Below the pieces are notes generated by a model. It ran no database searches, was not told the origin of the DNA, and was given only the letters and a program-made list of their open reading frames with translations. 64,000 nt of DNA from Gnetum montanum (Eukaryota > Streptophyta > Gnetopsida > Gnetales > Gnetaceae): the NCBI GenBank assembly GCA_015680685.1, contig MNCI01015527.1, positions 156,335 through 220,334 on the forward strand. Reading direction: 5' to 3'. Shown here in pieces: positions 11,447 to 22,649 of the stretch. Positions within the stretch are counted from its first letter, which is position 1. Every line of letters starts with the position of its first letter. A program made the translations under genes and the position numbers.

Positions 11447-12530
11447 AGTGTGTATTATAGCATGGGTTTTGGTGAATTTCCCTTTTACATTATTATGTCC
11501 AGTGATGGTAGGTACCAGTGGTAGATGTGTCCATGCTAGAAGGTAATATGTTGGGCTTAGCAACCAAACATCAATACCTAATCCCATTTTTTATTAAACA
11601 AAAAGTCATTAGAAGATTTCCAAGAAGAACCTATCACTCTAGCTTCTACTCTTACACAAGAGGAGGAGATTGACCAAGTAGAAATCAACTGCTATCTATT
11701 TCAACTCTATTATCAACATACAATGAAGAACTCTAGTTCACCATAGATGTAGGATGCTTCTAGGAGTGGTGGCTATGGCAAACGATCTATGGAGAGGGAC
11801 CTCATGAAGAAGTTTCATAAGTAAGGATCCCATACCCTCAAGGATAAGGAGGATTCTACCATTACCACTAAATGACATGAGGATTTCCTTAAGATCTTCA
11901 AGCTAATAAGATGTACTCCGATGCAATAAACTTATTTGGTAACTTACTAGTTTCATGGGGCTACTAGATGTTGATGGATTAGTCAAGGGAAGGCTTGTCA
12001 TTAGGATGAGTGTGATGTTCATTGAAGTGATTTCCTTAATGCTTTTAATGATTATTACATTCCTTTGAAATTTGTAGAGCTAAAGGTCTAGGTATTATAC
12101 TACCTATACCAAGGCAATTAGATTGTGGTTGAGTACAATTGCAAGTTCTTGGAGTCCAAGACTAAGAATTTTGTTAATGGTTTTGATCCATCTATTGAGG
12201 AACATTTACTTTCTCTACATCTTGTAACATATGAGGATGCTTGAGTCCCTTGGCTTAAGTTATGCATGATGATTGATCTCAAAAGAGTGACCATACCTCT
12301 TCTAAGAAAGATAGTTGACTTAAGTAGACCTAAAGATTTGATTCCGATGACTAGTAGTCGTAGCATAGATCTCAACAATAGATAGTAGGCAATGGAACCA
12401 CTTATGGACCCATTACTTATTATGCTTGTGGAAAGATTTGACATGTTCATAAGGATTGCCTATGCTTCCATAATTTTGGTTAACTAGACCACAAGAACTT
12501 CAACTATCTAAAGAGTTTTGAAGGTGGAGG
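11447..12530 (+). pseudogene. E1 gag, decayed, with damaged zinc knuckle
   Basis: From about 11800 a broken plus-strand frame reads DLMKKFHK, later WHEDFLKIFKLIRCTP, then (about 12125-12240) VVEYNCKFLESKTKNFV, FDPSIEEHLLSL and TYEDA. This matches the chromovirus gag pattern, in which a core is followed by V-x-E-Y-x-x-x-F-x-x-L and a conserved L-x-x-x-T-Y-E-x-A. At about 12417-12460 a knuckle reads Y-Y-A-C-G-K-I-x-H-V-H-K-D-C: a CCHC motif with its first Cys changed to Tyr. The start is unclear because the expected PBS and leader after the left LTR are missing. Confidence 0.7.
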
Positions 12531-12589
12531 TTAGTAATTTGATGAAAAATATACTAATGGCTAGGATAATGCTAGAATGCATGCACATG

Positions 12590-13090
12590 TGTATCCCTTG
12601 ACAAATCAACTAGTTGATGCTCAACCTAATACCATGATGAAGGCTAGATGTACCACTTTTGATTTAAACTTTTTTATTCTTTTTAATCCTAGTTCAAGCC
12701 ATTCTTTCATTGATTGACATGTAGTTCAATGTTTGGATTTGGTGAATTAGTATCTTAATCAAGGACTTGAGGTTAGCTTCGTTGGTGGTTGTGTGCTTAC
12801 TATGGATCAAGTTTTGCAGGTTTGTATCATTGGTAATTTAGAATTTCACTTGGTTTAGTGATCCACATATCATGAACCTAGAAGACTATGATGCAATCTT
12901 GACTATGAATTGGTTTTCTTACCACTAGGATAGCTTGGATTGCTATCAAAAGACATTTTCCTTGGTGACAAATGATGGTGTTTCGATGATAGTGCATACC
13001 CAACCATGCAAGGTCAAGTTGGATCTTATGTCTTCAAGATATTTTCAATGTTTGTTGTGAAAGAGTCATTCTTATATCACTATTTCAATC
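12590..13090 (+). pseudogene. E1 aspartic protease, inactive
   Basis: About 12640-12715 reads ARCTTFDLNFFILFNPSSSHSFID. This is the plant chromovirus retropepsin motif in which an L-F-D-x-G-A-S-H-S-F-I segment holds the catalytic aspartate; here the aspartate is Asn and the Gly-Ala pair is Ser-Ser. Further decayed segments run to the start of RT with frequent stops. Confidence 0.65.
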
Positions 13091-13099
13091 AGTGAGTAT

Positions 13100-13860
13100 C
13101 TTTTGTTACCAGGGATTGATTAGATTTCTATTGTTCATGAGTTTCCTAATACTTTTTGTTCTAAGTTACTTGGTTTACTTACAAGGATTAATGTTGAGTT
13201 TGAGATCTATTTAAAATTTGATGTTGAACCTATTTCCAAGGTCTTACATAGGATATCCCTTGTCAAGTTAGCTAACCTAAAGATTTAGCTTTAGGAGTTA
13301 CTTGACTAGGATATAATTTATCCAACTATGCCTCCTTGGGATGATCTTGTCCTCTTTGCAAAGAATATGGATGATAGTATGTGATTATTCATTCATTACT
13401 GATATTTGAACTAGTGAAAGTAAAGAAAAAGTACCCTTTTCCACATATAGATAATTTATTAGATCAATTGAGGGAAGCTTAATGTCAAGTGTTCTTTAAG
13501 ACTAATATGATGTTAGGGTATCACCAAGCTGACATCAAGGATTATGATGTTCCCAAGATAGCCTTTAGGATATGGTATGAATATCATGAGTTTTTGGTTT
13601 TTCCATTTGAGCTTACTAACACTCCTGCAATGTTTATGAATCTTATGAATAATGTCATGAGATCACATAGAATAGCTTATTATCATGTTCATCAAATGAC
13701 ATTTTGGTGTACTCTTCATTAGAGGAGTTGCATGAGCAACATTTAAGGATCATTTTATAGATACTCAAAGAACATTAGTTATTTGTCCAACCTTCTAAGT
13801 GCTCATGTTGATGTCAAGAGATTTAGTTCTTAGGGCATGGTTTTTTAGAGGCTAATGTAG
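13100..13860 (+). pseudogene. E1 reverse transcriptase, broken at the catalytic FIDD box
   Basis: The N-terminal fingers appear as a proline-tryptophan segment at about 13318-13345. An open stretch 13489-13722 carries the palm: MMLGYHQADIKD, IAFRIWYEYHEFLVFPFEL and FMNLMNNVM, matching the chromovirus RT signature. The motif A aspartate is replaced (KTNMMLGYHQ). The motif C box, expected just after 13688, is disrupted by a small indel around 13690-13700 that shifts the frame; the following V-Y-S-S-L-E-E-L-H-E-Q-H stretch is readable in another frame. The enzyme cannot be active. Confidence 0.8.
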
Positions 13861-14079
13861 TAATGGACCACTCTAAGATATTAATTATTCAAGACATACT
13901 TATTCCTAAGAATGTTTGAAAGATTCTTAGGTTTCTTGGGCTAGAAGGTTATTATAGAGCATTCATTCAAAATTTCTTTTGCATTTCTTTGCCTCTCATG
14001 AAGCTATTATAGAAGCATATTAATTTCTTATGGGACTCACATTATTAGACCACCTTTGATAAACTCAAAAGTAATCTAA

Positions 14080-14480
14080 TCTTGACTTCTATTTTAATTT
14101 CACCTATAGTAGGTAAACCATTCAACAATTGTACTAGTGCATCAGAAGAAGCTTAAGGATGTTTTCTCATGTAATATGGAAAAGTGGTATCATATGCCTC
14201 ATGATAGCATAAGCCTCATAAGATGTTTTACCCCACTCATGACCTTGAGTTAGGAGTAGTGGTATTTTCCTTAAAGGTTTAGCACCACTACTTGTTTAAA
14301 GAGCAGTAGATGATCTATATGGATCACAAGGGATTGAAGTAACTAATCAGTTAGCCTTAGTTAAAGCTATATTAGAGGAGATGCATTAAACTCTTGAATA
14401 ATTTTGAATATACCATTCAATCCTAGATAGGTAAAACTAATGTTATTGTAGATGCCTTAAGTTGTGTGGCTAGTAAGATC
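14080..14480 (+). pseudogene. E1 RNase H domain, decayed
   Basis: The frame reads KPFNNCTSASEEA, then GKVVSYAS, then FYPTHDLELGVVVFSLK and IYMDHKGLK. This is the gypsy RNase H order (a D-A-S core, V-x-Y-A-S, Y-x-x-x-D-L-E-L and T/M-D-H-K-x-L). The first catalytic Asp is Ser in this copy and several TAG stops interrupt the frame. It follows RT in normal order. Confidence 0.75.
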
Positions 14481-14629
14481 CATAATTTAGTGATCTAGTC
14501 CTATGTGGTTATTAAGATTCATGTGGAGTATAGCATAATCCTTAGTGTGAGGTGCTTAGGAATTTTAGTGATTCTTCCATGGTAGTTAATGCACTTAGGT
14601 TACTTCATTATAAGGATCAAATTTGTATT

Positions 14630-15460
14630 CCTAATTCCTTGTGGTAGTGTTTGCTAGAGGAGGATTATCTCAATAGGCTTTAGATGCATCTAGGGAATGA
14701 CAAGATATACCAAATGCTACAGAGGTTGTAAAAGTGGCTAGGCATGAGGAAGAACGTTGGACAATTTTTGGTTCAATGTCTAATTTATTCATAGGTTAAA
14801 ATTAAAAACCAATGATTAGGTGGCTAGTTGTACCCTCACACTATTCCAGAGTGGAAGTGGAAGGTAATTGGTATGAATTTTATTTCTAATTTTCCTTACA
14901 TTAGGGATGGAAAGGATGCTATCCTTGTTATTGTTGATTTTTTAAATAAGTTAACTCATTTCCTAGCTAAAAAGAGTTTTATCTAGTGTGGAGGATGTTA
15001 CATAATTATTCATCTCTAAGATTATATGATTATATGATATTCCTACAAAGCTTTTACTTAAATTATGATGCCAAATTTAGTTCTTGATTCTAGTCTACAT
15101 TCATGGATAGCCCTGACACTAGGTTAAATATGAGTTTAGTATATCATCCACAAACTAATACTTAGGTTAAGAGACTCAACCAAGACATGCTTCAAGTTTG
15201 TGCTTTGTAGTTTTTAGATAGTTAGGGTAGTCTGTTATCATTGGTAGAGTTTACCTACAAAAATAGCTATTTAGCAAGTCTAAATGTAGCACCTATAAGG
15301 CTTTATATGGGATACCCTGCAAGAATTTATTATGTTAGGATACTATCAAAGATCGATAGCATGTTAGTTCTGACATTATGATGAGGATGACCAAGCAAGT
15401 TAGGAAGATTCATGAGTAACATAAGGTAGTTTAGGATCACTAAGTGAGCTATGCAAATCA
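14630..15460 (+). pseudogene. E1 integrase core, decayed
   Basis: About 14830-14990 reads IPEWKWKVIGMNFISNFPYI then DAILVIVDFLNKLTHFL, the start of the plant gypsy integrase catalytic core, with the first catalytic Asp changed to Asn (MNFI). The second core block at about 15105-15195 reads FMDSPDTRLNMSLVYHPQTN, followed by VKRLNQDML. Both blocks are highly diagnostic. Many in-frame stops. A zinc-binding region before the core is only faintly seen at about 14690-14790. Confidence 0.8.
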
Positions 15461-15469
15461 GAGGAAGAG

Positions 15470-15900
15470 GTCTCTCTAGTTTTTTGTTGATGATAAGGTG
15501 TTTATTAATTTCTTTCCACTGAAAGGCTTCATGTGTTTCAATTGGAAAAGCAAGCTAGAAACTTGTTACATGGTGCCATTTAATGTTCTTTAGTACATAG
15601 GACAGGTTGCATATTATGTTGGTTTTCCTACATAGCTTTCAAGCATGCATGATATGTTTCATGTCTTCATGCTATAGAAGTATGTTCCTAATCTTAGTTA
15701 TATTAATGATTGAACTAAGGTATAACTTTAAACTAATTCCTCATATGCAGAGCATCCTGTTAGGATTGTAGATTAGATTGAGCATCACTTGTGTAGTAAG
15801 GTTATGCTTGTTGTTCCATTATGATTTTCAAGAGACTACTTGGGATATTTTTTCCAATTTATGTTTTTTCTATCTTGAGATATTTTGGAAGGAATATTCT
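15470..15900 (+). pseudogene. E1 integrase C-terminal tail (GPY/F-like region, possible chromodomain remnant)
   Basis: The frame reads FFVDDKVFINFFPLKGFMCF, then KLETCYMVPFNVL, VAYYVGFPT and MHDMFHVFML-x-KYVPNL. This follows the chromovirus integrase tail: K-G-x-M-R-F, K-L-x-x-x-Y-x-G-P-F, a V-A-Y-x-L-x-L-P segment and V-F-H-V-S-M-L-x-K-Y. A short decayed segment afterwards could be a chromodomain remnant, but it is too damaged to claim. It ends at the polypurine tract. Confidence 0.7.
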
Positions 15901-15914
15901 TAAAGGTGGGAGGA
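15901..15914 (+). other. E1 polypurine tract
   Basis: TAAAGGTGGGAGGA lies immediately before TGCAACAATT, the start of the right LTR. This is the expected plus-strand DNA priming site. Confidence 0.75.
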
Positions 15915-16090
15915 TGCAACAATTCATATTTTGGGTATCCTTGGTATGTATTATTCTTGTTGAGATTGTGATGCTTATGCTTGGGTATATGAAATGCATG
16001 TTATTAGTTTAGTATATTTTACTTTGATGATCTATGAGATGCTTAGGTATAATAATGTTAATATCTTTTGGTGTGCTTGTGCGTGTGTGT

Positions 16091-16114
16091 ATGTATGTAT
16101 GTATGTATGTATGT
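16091..16114 (+). repeat. (ATGT)6 microsatellite
   Basis: Six ATGT units preceded by GTGCGTGTGTGT. It occupies the homologous position to the >300-bp (TG)n in the left LTR; both are followed by a 'gcatatttc-t-ccattta' segment. Confidence 0.9.
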
Positions 16115-17424
16115 GCATATTTCCTCCCATTTAGTAGATATGCACTAATCCTATTATTTAGTGTGGTAGTATTTTATGAAATGATTCAATGGGGACATGG
16201 TATGGCATCACATGGTTTGCTTGATTTCTTTAGATTTCTTTATGCCCTTGTTTATGATATGGTTTTGGTAGCTACATGTATAATGTTTAATTAATTAGTC
16301 TTATTTTATCATAAGAGGATTATCAAGATATTTTTACAAATAGTACTTTTTAATGACATTGTCTTTATTAATTAAATTAGCACATGTGGAAGTTATATAA
16401 GAATAGAGGAAGTTACTTGTATGATGGGAAGGATTAGTGGTAATATTCTTTTAGTTTAATCTTTCTTTTGGTAATTGGCTATTTTCTTTTGTTCCATGAT
16501 GTTTGCTTAATCTCTATTAAAACTTTCATAGCTTATTCTTCCTATAAACTTTAATTATTTAGACAAAAGGTTATGAGAGATTGAAGCTAGTGGAGGTGTT
16601 GGTGGATTGTAGATTGGTTGTGCTATTGCTTGGATTGTTATCATGTTTCTCTCTTCTTTTGTAGATTTAGATGTATGTAATCTTGGTGTCTTTTTCATTG
16701 ATTTTTAGGTTTGTGTACATTCACGAGATGGCTTTTGCATTTATTTTTTGTATTAATTATTATGATGATATTTGTAGACTAATGGCTATTGCTTTCAATG
16801 TTTGGATTGCTAATTTAGCAGATTTTATATGTGTAAGTGATGATAATTATACTATCTTTTTTGTTGATTTTGGATATGAGTTTTGTGAGATATATTTCAA
16901 CAATTTTTTTGGATTAGATTTTTTAAATTTTTTAATCTTTATTAGTTGCATTAGAAGGATTGGAGCTATTGTAAATTCTTTTTTGGTTGTAATCTTGTAC
17001 TTGGGGAGATGTGGTTTGGTTTCACTTGGTAGATAGTTGGAGTATTAGAATTTCTATACAACTTGATTTATTTTTTGAACCCTATTTTTTCCCTTTTACA
17101 AATTTAAGATCTTATCATGAGTTGTTTATATTTCTTTGATTTGATGATGGACTAATTGATTCATTGTTTCATTAACCATATCATTACCATAATTTAGTGT
17201 ATGTGATTTCTTACATTGTGAGCTATCCCAACTTTGTGTATTATTAAATTGAGTCTTCCTCACCATTTCAGTAATTATATTTCTCTTGTTCCTTTGGTTT
17301 CTTAATCTTGGATTTTTGGATCCTTACCTACAGTTTCACTAACCTTTTTCATCATTTCATAGTTTTCTCTGTTGAATTCTAGTATTTCCCTAATCAAATT
17401 TAACATCCTTAGCCTCTACAAGAC

Positions 17425-17725
17425 ATGTCTTTCATGAGCCAAACTACCTAAAAAGATGTCTCCATCATAGTAGAGACATATCCTTTGTGTTTGAGATGCT
17501 TCATCCAACCTTGAGATGTCTTACATCAAATGCCTCAGCTCTTCCAGAGATGTCCCCTTGAAACATCTAAGCTTGAGCCAAGATGTCTACCAATTTTTAG
17601 AGACATCGTGCCCTAACTTGAGATATCTCCCATAAGATATATCTAGCTTTCTTGAGATATCTCTAGCCTTTTACAAATGTCTATAGTCTTTCAAAGGCAT
17701 CTCCTATCTTCCATAGCCATCTCTT
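17425..17725. repeat. Cluster of AGACATCT / AGATGTCT motifs in E1 right LTR
   Basis: About fifteen copies or near copies of AGATGTCT and AGACATCT in 300 bp, the partner of the cluster at 9383-9655. Individual copies differ between the LTRs, with frequent C/T and G/A changes. Confidence 0.6.
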
Positions 17726-19585
17726 ATGAAAGCTTAACTTTACATCAATCTTGTCCCTTGTGATGTCTAGTTTCCTAATTTAGTTGGAAACTTGGTTTTC
17801 TTGCCCTCTGAGCTTTTCAAAACCTTGTCAATTCTTCCATTTTACTAATTTGATCAAGTTCTCTTTTGGATTTTCTCATGTAAGATGTTTTCTTTGCTTT
17901 ATCAAGTAATGCTTGGGTTGAACCTTCATCAATTTATGATTTTCTTTTCTTTAATCATCTTGGACTACTACCTTAATCATTTATTTATGTTTTTAGATCC
18001 TTAATATAAGAATTATTTCCTATTAATCTTGTTAATATTCTCATTGGATCTTTTTTTTTTTTTGATATAGCTTTCTTGGATATGTGGATGCCTCATGTTT
18101 TGGATGTTGATCCTTCATGATTTTAACTATTGGTAATTTTGGTATTTTCATTGTTTTTGCTCAATCAATTAGTTGGAAGCTATAATCATGATTTCTCCTT
18201 CTAGATTTTATTAGCATCTTGGGATATGATTGAGATTCATAAGATCTATTGGATATTTGGTTTGACTCATGGTAATAGTGGATTCCATGTGATTTGTTTG
18301 AGTTTGTTGGTATTATGTTATTCCTTAGACTAATATCCTTGTGAGCGCCCCCTAGATTATTGGATCTCTTGATGAGATGGTTTCTTTTGGTTTTATTATT
18401 TCCTCCACTATTATTTTGATTTTTCATGTTTATATTATTGTTGCGTATTTGAATGATGGATATAGCACTGAGTTACCTAATTGGTTGGAGATGGGCTTAT
18501 TAGAGATGGTTGTAATTGACCCTCATTGGTATGCATAATTATGGTTTTCATTATAGGCCCCATCCTACATGAGAGGGTGATTTCATGTCTCATTGATCTT
18601 TCTTTTTTTTTGACACCTTTAAATGTTAGAAGAGATATCATCGATGACTTCTCTAGAACTCATATGGTTGGAGATTATTGGAAGTAAGTTTGGGATGATG
18701 CTTCACATTTCAGTTGAGACCAATAATAAAACCATGTGCATGGCAATTTGATATTTTATTTGGATATGTTTTGGACTTAACATTTCTCAAGTACACATGA
18801 TAACATGACATATATTTGACATTAAGTGTGATGTATGCTAGCCTTGTTGTTTGTGATGATGGGTAGAGTTGATAAACCTTAGTTATGGCATTGTGTGATG
18901 GATGGATGTTTGACTATATGTTTCTATACTTGCTTAGATGTTTTTGAGCTAACATGTTTTGTAGGTCAACTATGCTCGTTCTCTCCCTCATGAGATCTTC
19001 CAATTCTATGGTTGGAGATGGTGCCAAGGTTTCTCACTTAGGTTTTTACTAATAATTCATTTTATTTATAGGTTAATCTAATATAAAAGAAGATGGAAGA
19101 TTTTGGATGGTTTGCTAAGTTGTTAGTTTGATTGATGATGTTATTTTTCCACTCAAACTTTTGCTAGTCATGTATTTGGGCTTTTTAGCATTGTATAGGC
19201 ATTATCTCTCTTTTTAAGTTTGGATAGATGGATATTTGTATGGATTTGGAATTAACACCATGTTTATTATATATATTTTTTTGAAGTTTTGGATCTACAA
19301 TTTATTTTATTCTCTATCTAGTTAGATTTTATTCCTAACATATATGTCATTATAATTTTTATATTTATGCATTTTTTTTTCTTTTGTTGTTTAGTTTCTC
19401 TCTTTCCTTGAGTCATGGCTTCATACAAGGTTACCTTGTTTTCTTTTGCTGTATAGCTCATTTTTTATCTTACTTTTTCCATGGTCAATTATTTTGTTAA
19501 GGGTTTTATTCAATATAATTCTCTCCAACCTAAGGCTTAGGAAGGAGGATGTTATAGATCTATTGAGGAAGTCTCTACATCAAAT

Positions 19586-19597
19586 TAGTATCAAAGT
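19586..19597 (+). other. Primer-binding-site-like sequence after the E1 right LTR (tRNA-iMet type)
   Basis: TAGTATCAAAGT matches the usual plant initiator-Met PBS TGGTATCAGAGC at 9 of 12 positions, and all three changes are transitions. It lies six bases after the LTR end, where a PBS belongs after a 5' LTR rather than after a 3' LTR. Confidence 0.55.
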
Positions 19598-20130
19598 TAT
19601 TAGTTTGGAGGAATACAGACTTAAATTATTGATCTTCATGAAACGTTTGAAGAAAATTTGAAGAATTGTTGAGCTTTCTAGCTAGATAGGATTTAAAGAA
19701 TCTAAAGATTACTAAAAATTGCTTTGATCTTATACGATCAAGTTTCTTTTATGATAATTACACATTCATTTGCCTAAAAGGCTAGGGTTTGTAGTGAAGC
19801 TTGGTGCATTTCCTTAATTTAAAGAAACATTGTTATAGATATTTCTGCATTTATGTTTGGATATCATTTATTTTTCTTTTTTCTTTTTTACCTTTATATC
19901 TATGAAAGGTATGCTAACCAAGTCTATTAGTGTGAAAGAGATTATAAGGGATACAAAAGAATTGGAAACTAAGTTGAAAAATATTTTGAGAATAATTAAG
20001 AGAATATCTTCTAGTTATTAAGGAAAGGAGCAAGATGTATGATCCCGTGAAGTACAGATCAATGAGAAAAATAGTTCTTAAGTACCTCTTCTTGAACAAA
20101 TGATGGAATTTTTTCATTATATTTATAATA
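19598..20130 (+). pseudogene. Possible leader and Gag N-terminus of a second, truncated E1-type copy
   Basis: After the PBS-like site comes AT-rich leader-like sequence, then from 19910 a plus-strand frame reading LTKSISVKEIIRDTKELE and continuing about 70 codons with three stops. The segment is helical and charged, as chromovirus Gag N-termini often are, but I see no diagnostic Gag core. Coding character ends near 20130. If correct, the right LTR of E1 is also the 5' LTR of a truncated downstream copy. Confidence 0.35.
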
Positions 20131-20628
20131 TTTTCATTTCAATTATTGGAACTATGGTAGAAAACATTATATTAAATTCATTATATAACTAACATTACTA
20201 CAATATTGTAAAAAATCATTATTTTACATTCTTATGGTTGGAATTTTCTATTATGATATATAACCATATTTCTCTTTCTATATCAAATAGATTTATAAAA
20301 TCACTCTACAAAATATAGAAGTCTTGATTACATTTTAATAACCTAGAACCCTAGCCTTATAAACGATCAATTATGTTTTATTAGATTAAGGATTATGCTA
20401 TACTAATATAGACTTTTTGTTATGAAAATTATTCATTCAAATAATAAAATAAATAAATAAAATAATATTAAATAAATATATAAAAATATTCAATTTGATC
20501 ATTATCCAATGGTAATCATTAGACCATAAATTATATTAATAATATGATCATTCATAATGCATCAAGAAGATAATATATTTTATATCATAAATAAAAATTA
20601 AAAACAATGAATAATATTTATCAGTTAT
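20131..20628. other. Very AT-rich spacer
   Basis: No coding character on either strand. It includes an A/T-only run at about 20440-20490 made of 'aataaataa' phrases. Confidence 0.5.
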
Positions 20629-21290
20629 TCATTGGAACTTAATAGCTTCTCAATGCTAAATTCATCACTAATAATAGATGGAAGTAACTTCCTAGGTAAG
20701 TATTCATCCCTATCATTATTTGGATCATATTTGATGGCTTCAATAAAGTTCCCTTTGTCCTTATCAAGAATTTTATCATATGTAACATTGACCATTGCAA
20801 TATCCTATTATCTATATTAATTTCCATATATCTCAAAAAAGCATTGTAAATACTTTTGGAAAATTGAAAGAACAGTCCCTTTGTAATAAAGTTTTTTGCA
20901 TTGTATCTAACACCAAATGAATATAGGTTTTTCATCAAGATCTTCGATGAGGTAATTTGTTATCCTTTCTACATTGGCTAACTATGCTAAAGATCAAAAT
21001 GCATATTCAATTCCTTCTTTCTACAATTGAGTAAGAAACTCATGCACACCAAGTTGATTATATTAATACTTTCTTCCAAGCACGACATCATATTTTCTTT
21101 TGTAATTCCTTAATTTATTTGCATTTGAGAAATTTACATTCTTTAAAAGTACCCTATTTCGATCTACTATAATTATTTTTCTTCTTTCTATTTTTAAATT
21201 TATATCTACAAGTATTCACAATCCATGCATCAACTAATGATATCCTTATTTCAATTTAATAAACATTTTAATTTATTTTTGAATTTAAAG
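20629..21290 (-). pseudogene. Relic C, segment 3: decayed minus-strand coding sequence (3' end)
   Basis: Successive minus-strand frames read as ordinary protein, with frameshifts between them. They are about 21215-21085 (ERRKIIIVDRNRVLLKN ... YDVVLGRKY), 21080-20915 (LGVHEFLTQL ... VERITNYLIEDLDEKPIFIW), 20918-20795 (FGVRYNAKNFITKGLFFQF) and 20803-20629 (TYDKILDKDKGNFIEAIK ... IEKLLSSNE, stop). The last is open for 58 codons and ends in a natural-looking stop, so this is probably the C-terminus. I do not recognise the family. Same-strand coding character in the far flanks of E2 and E3 suggests the remainder lies there. Confidence 0.45.
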
Positions 21291-21419
21291 ATTTGAAAAT
21301 TCATATTAAAATTTATAATAATCATCAAAATAAGAATGAAAATTTTTTAATATTAAAAAAACATTAAAATGATCAACACACTTGTTAAATAAGAGATAAT
21401 AAAATGGAAATGAATGCAA

Positions 21420-21580
21420 TTATTTAACATTACAAAAACATGTTGCATCCCAATTTGATGAATGTATTATCTTGCATAGGATTCTCCTTCTATACAGTGG
21501 TACATCTAATGCCTTAAATGATATATTTCTTCCACATAGAATGTATATTCCATAAAGTAAAATATAAACACCAAAGCTCA
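21420..21580 (-). pseudogene. Relic C, short segment next to the E2 left LTR
   Basis: A minus-strand frame reads ALVFIFYFMEYTFYVEEI then CIEGESYAR and IHQIGMQHVFVMLNN, with stops at CAG/CAA-like positions. Another frame is fully open, so frame choice is uncertain. It abuts the E2 LTR at 21581. Confidence 0.3.
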
Positions 21581-22429
21581 TGAGCAGCAAGTATTCCCTA
21601 CACCCAACCATACAAATCACTAGCATTCACTAAGAAATCTGGTCAAATTTTGTAGACTTTAGCTCTCTAAGTACACCTTATCTAGGTAGTGGACTTATGA
21701 ATGTAATCATTATCTTCTTAGTTCCACTTGTGAGGTTCAATGATATGGTTGAGTGTAACTAAGGTACATGTTTTGTATAACTTTTATATTTTTATCTATT
21801 CATCCTAACAATGAAAATAAAGTGATTAAATGCTAATCAATCTAATAACTATCTAATGCCTTGAGCTAATCTTGACATAAGCATCTATTCCCACATACTA
21901 TATACATCCTAACCATGTTGCAATGCTATTAGGTCACCAAGCGTAAATGTTATTAGGATTACCAAGCATTAACGTATGCTTAAGGTATTTGTACTTATGT
22001 GCATTGATTATCTGTATTTAATTAATTAATTAAGTGCATGAAGTAAATTACATAATAGTAAAGAAAATTAAATTAAATATTATGCTAATTCCAAGTGATG
22101 CAAGGTTTATCAAGAAGCTCATCTTTATTGTCGTTCATACCAAAGTATCCAGGTACATTGGTGCTTGAATAAAGATCTGTAAAATTCTCAACTTCTACTA
22201 CAGGCAGTTAGAAAATATTCTAACTCTCAAAAAAACAAACTACAAGAGCTCTGTTATGCTACTAATGAACAAATGCCTTAAATGTGGTAGGTTCATGCGT
22301 TTATATAGGAAAGACCAGATACTTCCATAATGCATCAAATCATGTGTCGATGGATATGCATCAACATGGATGCATTGATGAGTACACATTGACATGACCA
22401 CATTAACCCAAATAACTGATGATTCATCG
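21581..22429 (-). repeat. E2 3' LTR (left copy, about 850 bp)
   Basis: Shares with 33945-34678 the phrases 'acccaaccatacaaat-ac', 'tagctctct-a-gtacacctta', 'ccaagtgatgcaaggtttatca' (interrupted here as separate matches) and 'ctgatgattcatc' near its right end. In element orientation it starts at 22429, where TG appears as CG, after a purine-rich tract (22432-22440). It is longer than the partner because it keeps about 100 bp that is missing around the N in the other copy. Confidence 0.8.
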
Positions 22430-22445
22430 TGCCCCTATGACTAAC
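22430..22445 (-). other. E2 polypurine-like tract
   Basis: On the minus strand, TCATAGGGGCA lies just before the inferred 3' LTR start. It is short and has a T interruption, so the assignment rests mainly on position. Confidence 0.4.
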
Positions 22446-22649
22446 TGAAAACTCATCCTCAAATGAACAAAAGGAGAAACAAGCTTCTTACAAAATTTGG
22501 AAAGGTATGGGATTATTGACTAACCAACTAACTGACTCACACTAACTCAAACAAATGCTAAGTGTCCAAGTGTACAAATTTACAACTTTTACAAAAATAG
22601 GTGTTCACAAAAACAAAATTCAACACCATTTTAAAATTTGATAGCTAAA

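Larger units (their letters stand above)
15915..19579 (+). repeat. E1 right LTR (about 3.67 kb)
   Basis: Starts TGCAACAATT after the polypurine tract. The inferred end is ...GTCTCTACA at 19579, six bases before a primer-binding-site-like sequence. It is the direct repeat of 7607-11446. At the place where the left LTR has (TG)n it has (ATGT)6 at 16091-16114. Confidence 0.75.

Noticed and set aside
16671-17036. 121-codon hydrophobic open frame
   Set aside because: It lies inside the E1 right LTR, is T-rich by composition and is not open in the homologous part of the left LTR.
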